Below are positions 10,801 through 19,800 of a stretch of 23,967 nucleotides of DNA, piece by piece. Origin of the DNA: Branchiostoma floridae (taxonomy: Eukaryota > Chordata > Leptocardii > Amphioxiformes > Branchiostomatidae); NCBI RefSeq assembly GCF_000003815.2, contig NC_049982.1, positions 4,595,018 to 4,618,984 of the forward strand, read 5' to 3'. The notes below the pieces were generated by a model, which saw only the letters and a program-made list of their open reading frames with translations, ran no database searches and was not told where the DNA came from. Position 1 is the first letter of the stretch, and every line of letters starts with the position of its first letter. The translations under genes were made by a program, and so were the position numbers.

Positions 10801-13800
10801 ACATTCTTTAAAATGTTTTGCATTATTCACTATGCTGAGGACAGCCATAGGCTACCTTTAACACTGTTTTTGAAGGCTATAATACAGGTAGAAAACAGCT
10901 GTCATTGAGAAAGTTCCACGTTGCTACATACATTTACAAAATCAGGACACATTCTATGAATGTTTTGTCCTGAATCATTCACTATGCTGAGGACAGCTAC
11001 AGGCAACCTTTAATGTACTGTTTTTGAAGGCTTTAAGCATCAAGAGAGTTCAATGTTGCTACATATGTGTACAAAATCAGGACACATAGTTTAAAATGTT
11101 TGTTCTGATGACAGCCATAGGCAACCTTTATGCCAATTGTCTGTTGTAGTGGGCTTTTGCACTGGCATGTTCCGACCTCTACAGTCATGCACAGGTCTCT
11201 ATGTGTCCCACCTGTGCTTATGTCCGACTCGGACGACTCGGTTCGGTACAGACGGAAGGACGACGACAGAGATTCTTTCCTTCGGGCGGAAACGAGAGGA
11301 GGGGAGCCGGAGAGGTAGGAGTAGGGGGCGGACACGCGCCGGTGGGCGGCGGGGAGGGGCGGGGTGGCAGAGCGCGTCGTGCGTTCCTTTTGCGTGACGG
11401 GCTGTGAGTGCTGCCGGCCGACCGCGGCGGGGGGCGAGGGGGTGCGACGGAGAGGTGCTGTGTTCGGGGCAGAAGGGTGAGCGTCAGGAGGGGAGGGGGC
11501 GGTGACGAAGACGTCGGGAGGGAGGGTGTAGTTGTCGGGAGGTGGGGGGATGGTGAGGGTGAGTTTAGGCGGGGGTGTAAAGACGTGTGATTCAGTGTCT
11601 TCCACTGCATGAATATAGATGATGAAGACATGATGGAGAAGATTGCAAATGAATGTGCCGTAAAAGTGGAGAGGAGAAGTTTTTAATCAGAACCGCCGGG
11701 CAGTTGCAATGAAGAAAGGTCGATGAAACGTTTAACAAATATAATGTTTTTTTGTTTTAACACAGGACATGGAGTTGACAGCAGCACATGCACAATTATG
11801 CACACATAGATGGAAGAGAACAATGACAACAAAACAAAGACAACGTAGAAAAAAAATGTCCAAGAAGAAGAGAGAAAGACAGGAGGGAAGAGAGAGAAAG
11901 AGACAAATCGTTTCGTGGGACGGCACAAATTCACCAGCAATGGAAAAGCTGAAGAAACACAGAATGACAGAATGAAGGGCGGGGCTCAAAATACCACTCA
12001 GCAGATTTGTATTTCCTTAACGCTTGTATTCACTATGGTACATTGTAAAGTATCAGCAATGGTTAAGGTGGATAGATTGAAGAGATATCCCAACACACAT
12101 TGAAATGTGGGCATAATGAAGAAATATTGGTACAAGCAAAAACGATTACGAGGGTGAACTTTCTTTATAACATTAAAGAACAATGCTTAACACAAAGTGC
12201 ACCATGACACAGCCAAAAAGCTTAAATTCGATCCAACATTCAGCTTTTGCTCCCTTATAAGTTTCATACAGTCTTAGCTTTAATTCTTTAATTCTTTTGG
12301 TCCCACTTATGGTTTGGGAGCACATGTTGCTAATTTTCATTGTTGAATATGTAATTTTTAGGTTCAAATACACATTACTTTTCATCAATTTCATGTCATG
12401 AAGTTTTTGGGCTAACAAGGCATTTTTTTTTCCTCCCAACAAGCAAATTTCCTTATTTATTTAAGCAAATTTCCTTCTCAGGGCGTAGGGGTATACATTT
12501 TGTACCCTGCAAGCAGCTGTGCACTGCACCATAGCTGATACTTTACAATGAAGTATCTGGAGCCCTGGGGAAGTGTTGTGCAGTTTTACCTCGTCGGCGG
12601 AATCCTACAGTTGGCAGTCAGGCAGACCGATGGACAAGAGAGGCTCAGAGGTTTTTTATTAAGAGTTGGGTTAGGTTTACTTCAATGTCTAACATGTTAC
12701 GGGTGTCTACACTAATAACTATTATGATACCATGCTATACATGTATATTGAAAATTAAGAAATAAAAAACCTATCTATTTATAACTGTGCTAATCATAAC
12801 CTTATGGAAAGCTATCATATGATAATAACTGTTATGAAACAGGAAATAAAAATACCTTGCTGTATACTGAAAATTAAGAAATAAAAAACCTATCTAATCA
12901 TACTGTACTAATTATAACTTTATGGGAGGCTATCTCATCTAAGATTGACTGTAAAAAGATTATGGTGGTTATTTGTGAAAGCTAAACAGTATGTAATATG
13001 CAGTGTGGCACGATGTGTGAATATATATCAAGACTGGTATTCATTACGTATCATGGGTATACATAAATTGTTATGTTTATGTATGTAAATGATGTTGTAT
13101 TTTTCTTGCTGGAGGAGTGGATTTTTTCATTCAACCAATGTAAATCATATACAGTAGCTATAGAATAGACATCCATAGCTCGTTATGAAGAAATTGAAGT
13201 ACACTTACAGTGAAACTGTTACAATACCATGAAATAATAAAGCATGCTACATCTGCCATATATTTTGTAATTGTACTTGCAACTTCCTACAAGATACTAA
13301 GAGGCCTTTCCAAAGCAAACTCAATAGGGCAGAATGTACTACACTTACTAAAGTTAGTGTTAAAAACTGTAGAGGGTGAGAAACTGATGTTGTACTCCAA
13401 AATTAATTGAATTTTTCTTTTCATCACGTAAGCCCAATTGGGGGTTTCTAAAAGATTGTCATCCATTAAGTAAAGATGTTTTTCTTAATTTCCAACACCT
13501 CAGCCCTTGGTAACATATCATTAAGTAGTACTACATGCATTTAAGAACGTAGCACTAGAAAGTGAATGCTAGTTACTTCTTAATCAACAAATTCAACAAG
13601 CACCTTGTTGTACAATTGTGTAACAATAAAGATAGACTAACACAAGGGATCAATTATGCAAGAAGTCAAATAAAACTAATTATGAATAGTAAAATAAATA
13701 AAAAAGTTGGTTAAACAAAATTGCGCACCTTTGGGCGTTGTGCTGAGGTCCGAGTCCGACGACTGGCGCCGCACCCTCTCGGCCGGACCGATGGGAGGTA

Positions 13801-16800
13801 CCACATCTTTGGGCAGGGGGGAGGAGAAGAGTTTGGTGGGGGAGGGAGGGGGTGCCGTGCCCTCCTCTGGTACAGGGGCTCTGGGATGGAACAGACAAGT
13901 GTAACTGTGAGAAATAGAACATTTGAAGGTCAGTGTGTTACTGCACTGCGTCCTACTGCCCTTGGAAATTGTGCTAGTTTTGTAGTCTCGTCTTTATCCT
14001 TCATGCACAGGGGCCCTGGGATGGAACAGACAAACATGTGTAACTGTCAGAAATAGAACATTTGAAGGTCAGTGTGTTATGCACTGCGTCCTATTGCCCT
14101 TGGAAATTGTGCTAGTTTTGTAGTCTCGTCTTTATCCTTCACAAAAGGAAAGGGGGAAGGAGAAGAGTTTGGTGGGGGAGGGAGGGGATGCCGTGCCCTC
14201 CTCTGGAACAGGGGCTCTGGGATGGAACAGACAAGTGTAAGAAATACAACATTTGAAGGTCAGTTATACCTGCTACTGGGTGATTGGTTAAGCCACCTAG
14301 GGCTGGTCTACATTGTATACAGCCAGGACACACTCCTGCGCTCGTTGGAGCCCAAAGCACTGATTAAGCCAAACGTTGGCATGCTGGTTCAGAATGGATA
14401 GATGGGGTGCCGTGCCCTCCTCTGGAACAGGGGCTCTGGGATGGAAAGACAAGTGTAACTGTGAAAAATAGAACATTTGAAGGTCAATGTATTACTGCTC
14501 TGTGTCCTATTGTCCTTAAAAATTGTGCTAGTTTTGTAGTCTCGTCTTTATCCTTCATGAAAGGGAAGGAGGGAGGAGAAGAGTTTGGTGGGGGAGGGAG
14601 GGAGTGCCGTGCACTCCTCTGGAACAGGGGCTCTGGGATGGAACAAACAAGTGTAAGAAATACAACATTTGAAGGTCAGTTATACCTGCTACTGGGTGAT
14701 TGGTTAAGCCACCTAGGGCTGGTCTACATTGTATACAGCCAGGACACACTCCTGCGCTCGTTGGAGCCCAAAGCACACTGAAAAAGCCAAACGTTGGCAT
14801 GCTGGTTCAGAATGATTGGAACAGTCAGAAATAGAACTTTTGAAGGTCAATGTATCCTAATGCCTGTGTCCTATTGTCCTTGGAAATTTTGCTAGTTTTG
14901 TAGTCTCGTCTTTATCCTTCACGAAAGGAAAGGGGTGCTGTGCCCTCATCTGGCACAGGGGCTCTGGGATGGAACAGACGTACACGTGTAACTGTCAGAA
15001 ATGGAGCATTTAAAGGTCCTTGCAATAGTAATGTCATGTATGGACATACAGTAACAGCAACAGTCACATTAAGATTTTTATACAAGTGCAATACAGTATG
15101 TATCAAAGGCGGGATGCACATGACTTTTACCTTCCAGACTTATACTGAACGAATTAAGGAGCTGTCCTAATATATTAGGTGTCTTCTTTTAACACCCTCC
15201 GATTTAATTTGGGAATTCCATTATTATTTGGGAGTGACCTTCCAGATCTCAGCAACCGTACACCCAGATGGGCTGATATCGTAAGCTGTAAGTATAAATG
15301 ATGTAAGAAATACGTAGCAGCCAATAACGGCCCCCTGGGGATTAATCTAAATTGCCATAACTGCACACAATTGTGCATAATTATGCATAACTTTTGAGGG
15401 TTATGCATAAGGTTCCAAGAATTATTCCAAGAATTATGCATAATCATCAGAACCCCTATGCATAACCCTTTGAACAAGCTCAGTTATGCATAACCCTTGG
15501 AACCTTATGGATAATTATGCCTAACTCNNNNNNNNNNNNNNNNNNNNNNNNNNNNNNNNNNNNNNNNNNNNNNNNNNNNNNNNNNNNNNNNNNNNNNNNN
15601 NNNNNNNNNNNNNNNNNNNNNNNNNNNATTTAGATTAATCCCCAGGGGGTCGTTATTGGCTGCTACGTATTTCTTACATCATTTATACTTACAGCTTACG
15701 ATATCAGCCCATCTGGGTGTACGGTTGCTGAGATCTGGAAGGTCACTCCCAAATAATAATGGAATTCCCAAATTAAACCGGAGGGTGTTTTTTGAACATA
15801 TTTAACTTGTACGTTTAAGTGTGTCTCCTATATATACTTTTGCGATAAAGATGACGTCAAACCCCTAGACTCATGGGAAGGAAAGATATGTGATTACAAT
15901 CATGATTGAAATACAATTATAATCAAATGATGGCTCAGGAATCACTCACTCCTTGACAGCATCCTTGATGACCGGAGGGGACTGGTGGGGGGACACGGGC
16001 GGGGGCTGTAGGCGCGCCAGGTGTGCCGCCGTGCCAATGGCTCGCACCACGATACCGGACTCTCCCTCCAGGTCAAAACACTGTCTATATCTGAGGAGGG
16101 TAAACAAGAAATAAAGGTTATAATTTGATGGCTCGCACCACGATACCCGACTCTCCCTCCAGATCAAAACACTGTCTGTATCTGAAGAGGGGTTTGAACA
16201 GGAAATAACAGTTACAAGCCAATTTGAGCCAGGTGTGCCGCCGTGACAATGGATCGCATCACAATCCCAGACTCTCCCTCCAGGTCTGTGGGGGTTAAAC
16301 ACGAAATAAATGTTACAACTTGATTCACATACTTACCTTACCTTACCTAACCTAGTCCCATCCTCATGTCTGAGGGTCGGGGACTATGGTAGCATACTAT
16401 TAGTGACAATAACATACAATGATTACAAGGTAGTGGCAGAAGAATGACAGGAGAATGAGGGATGGAAGAAATTCAAGGATAAAACTTTAAAATTTAAAAA
16501 AAAACCAGCAAAGTCAGGAATGAATGATATGTTTCAGATTCATAAACTTCTATGAATGAGGGATCCAGATCTTTGAGTATAGAGAGCCGTTGAAAGTTCA
16601 CTATTCATCATAATTTCAACGATTTCTTGCCAATCTATAGAATTTTAATCGCAATAACTGTCATGTTTTAATTTATTGTGATGTAAAGCCCATAAAATGT
16701 AAATGCTTTTAACTCGTTTGTAAAGTCTGAAACAGTTCCGCCTAGGCTGCTATTTCTAGACTACTTGTACTATTTGCATGCAATAAACCAGTTATTATTA

Positions 16801-19800
16801 TTATTCATATTACTCACCCAATAACAGCATTCCCTCCCATCTCCAGTACCTTCAGTCCTATCTTCCTCTGCAGCTCACCTGAAACACACCATTGATTGTT
16901 GATAGCAATATGCTTTTAGCCTTTCTTGTTAGTGTCCAAGAATAGCATTACACTCAAACACAAATCATCAATACAGGACAATAAAATCTGTTGTAGAATT
17001 ACTAAGAAGAACAAGCTTAGTTACGTGATGAACCCATACTGCAGAAATAGTTAATCTGATGAACCCATACTGCAGAAATAGTAACCTGATGAACCCATAC
17101 TGCAGAAATAGTTACCTGATGAACCCATACTGCAGAAATAGTTACCTGATGAACCCATACTGCAGAAATAGTTAACCTGATGAACCCATACTGCAGAAAT
17201 AGTTACCTGATGAACCCATACTGCAGAAATAGTAACCTGATGAACCCATACTGCAGAAATAGTAACCTGATGAACCCATACTTCAGAAATAGTAACCTGA
17301 TGAACCCATACTGCAGAAATAATTATCTGATGAAAAAAAATGTGATAGAAATCATAGAATCCTAGTACCTTAAAATATCAACCTGTCCGGAACACCTGCA
17401 TCAAACATTATAACAACCCTGATATGACAGAAAGTACAATATCTACTAAAGATGTCACACCCTTATCACAGTTAAGTGAGACTGAGACGTACCTGACAGC
17501 TTGGAGAACAGGCTTTGTCTGGCTTCATTGGAGGCTCGAGGAGTCCGGATCTTGTCTATCCACTGAACAAGGTACAAGAAACGGTGTATGATAATGTTCA
17601 AACAAACAGGGATGCCAAGCAAAACATCTCTTTACAATCCAGTATTATGATATTGTTTTTATATTTAGTAGGATTCAACTTCAAGCACCATTTCCTTTTG
17701 CCTTTCCCTTCTATTTTTGACAGGAGTTTTAAAGTATGACAGATTTCAACTCCCTATTGCTTGTGTCATATATCTTAACTTCATACTTCTCTTTCACTCT
17801 AACATTTCTCCACATTTTTTCCAAGTTCTTGATCCTACAATAACAACCTTCAGGCATATTCCAGCGGGAAGGGTTACCTGGTACTCTGGGTCATCATTCA
17901 CCACCAGTTCCTCCACAAACCCCAGAATAGCCACAGGATACATGCCATACGGGATGGAGGGAGCTGGGGACAAAAAAATTCAATAATTCATAAAAGAAGA
18001 CGGTTTGTTCCTATTCACTCAGTGTTGCGATCAGCTTATAGCAAATCCTATACTATTTTGAACCATAAGCAGGGCTCGAAATTCATTTTTGGGATTAGGT
18101 GCACTGGTGCACCCAGCTTAAAAAATTGGGTGCACCAAAAAATTTTGGGGCACCACTTAAATCTAAATAACCTAATAATAAAACTTAGTTACAAGCTATG
18201 AAATTCTTAAACCTTACCACGAAGTACTATGACAGACATTTTATAATCTTTCTAACACTTAGATGTCTAGAATATGATGTATACTAGTATACTTTGACAT
18301 CTTAATATACATAAACCAAAAAAAATTGGGTGCACAGCTCCAATTTTGAGTGCACCTGGGTGCACATGCACCCAGTATTTCGAGCCCTGATAAGTAAATG
18401 TACGCTACAGCATCCCTTCTGTTGAAACAGGAGGAAATGGGATGGAAGAGGCTGATAAAAAATGCCACCATGAAGTGCCCCCACAACCCATAACTGAGTT
18501 AAGGGATCAAGTGCTCCCACGACCCGGAAAATAAGGGACCACTGTACAAGGTACATGCCTACTTTTATAATATAAGGCAAGGCATTTTAGGACCATGTAT
18601 GAGGTTGGACACAATTCAATTCATGATAAGAGTTTCCAACTTCATCTTAAGACATTCAGCAAGCACAGATTTTCCCACTGTTTCTTTGCATGTGCAACTT
18701 ACAGCAGAAGAACTGGACTCCGCAGGAAGACTGTCTGAACCTGTTGGTGTCGATGAACAGGTCCACCTTCACCACAACGTAAACACTGCCTCGGATTCCT
18801 GGAAAAATAATAAGATATGAAATCTGATCTATATACAGCAATATCAATATTTCCATATACAGACATGCAGATTAGAACAGTCCTGTCCATTTTACATAAT
18901 CAACCACACCCGGTCCTCAGCAACCATTTTTCCTTGATTCCTTGAGTGGTAGCTGAATCTTCACTATCACAAAACCTAAAAATTACATTACTTCTTCATT
19001 AGGGAATGACAATCATGCACACGCATATACCTAGGCTCTACATAGTAGTACTAGTAGTTGTAGTAGTGTGCTACATTTGTATTTGATTATACTGCTGCAG
19101 GGTCCCTGTCCTTTCAGATTCACACTGGTACACAGTTTGATGCAATGTACTAAAAAATGGGTTTCTGGCTGTAATAAAATGGCACCATGGTATTTACTAT
19201 CTTAGGAATGATGTATGTACTCACCATGCATTGTGTCATAGATGGGGAACCAGCCCTGCATGACAGAGGCAGAGTCCTTGGACAGGAGGGGGTCAATGTC
19301 TATATACACCTGTAAAAGGAATTGACAGGCAAGGTTAGGTACAATCCTCTACAAGCACATGTAATTCTTCTGTCAGTCTAGTACAGACTAGGACATACAA
19401 CTGTAGTTCTGTGCACAAAAATACAAGTGTTCAAAAGGCAGTTTGGAAACCTCCACAAGTATTGTACAGAAATTAAGAAAACTTGAGGAGATTCTCTGGA
19501 ATGGTTCGAGCAGGAGCTCAAACTAAGTAAGTAAGTAATTATATAAGTAGACACTGTATGGGAGGCAATAGATAAGTTTTCATGCCAAGCAAAGGTTTAT
19601 CTACAACAGACAGCACATATACCTTTCCAATCACATCATGGGCACTGTAGGTGTCATGATCCAACACTCTGGAGGAAAAACAACACATTTTATTATTGAC
19701 ATATGTTGTACTACGAATATTTGTTACCCGGGTAATCATATACAGAAATGGAACACTACACTGATGCTACATGTTATCACCGGAAAGTACTTTTTTAAGG

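Noticed and set aside
11130-11590. Several overlapping open frames on both strands over exon 12
   Set aside because: They are shadows of the GC-rich, stop-poor exon 12; only the minus frame that fits phase 1 at both splice sites is retained.
11769-11975. Lys/Arg-rich plus-strand open frame
   Set aside because: Purine-rich low-complexity intron sequence; no motif and no splice context.
14139-14781. Open frames on both strands across the exon 11 copy array
   Set aside because: They run through duplicated exon fragments and intron blocks and end arbitrarily; no donor sites follow.
15848-15858. TGACGTCA CRE match in intron 10
   Set aside because: An isolated 8-bp match far from any promoter; expected by chance at this scale.
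17036-17333. Regular 30-bp repeats considered as a CRISPR array
   Set aside because: Units are contiguous with no unique spacers, in a vertebrate-like gene intron.
17180-17365. Open frame encoding repeated MNPYCRNS units
   Set aside because: The 30-bp minisatellite keeps one frame open by period alone; it lies inside intron 8 with no splice or family support.
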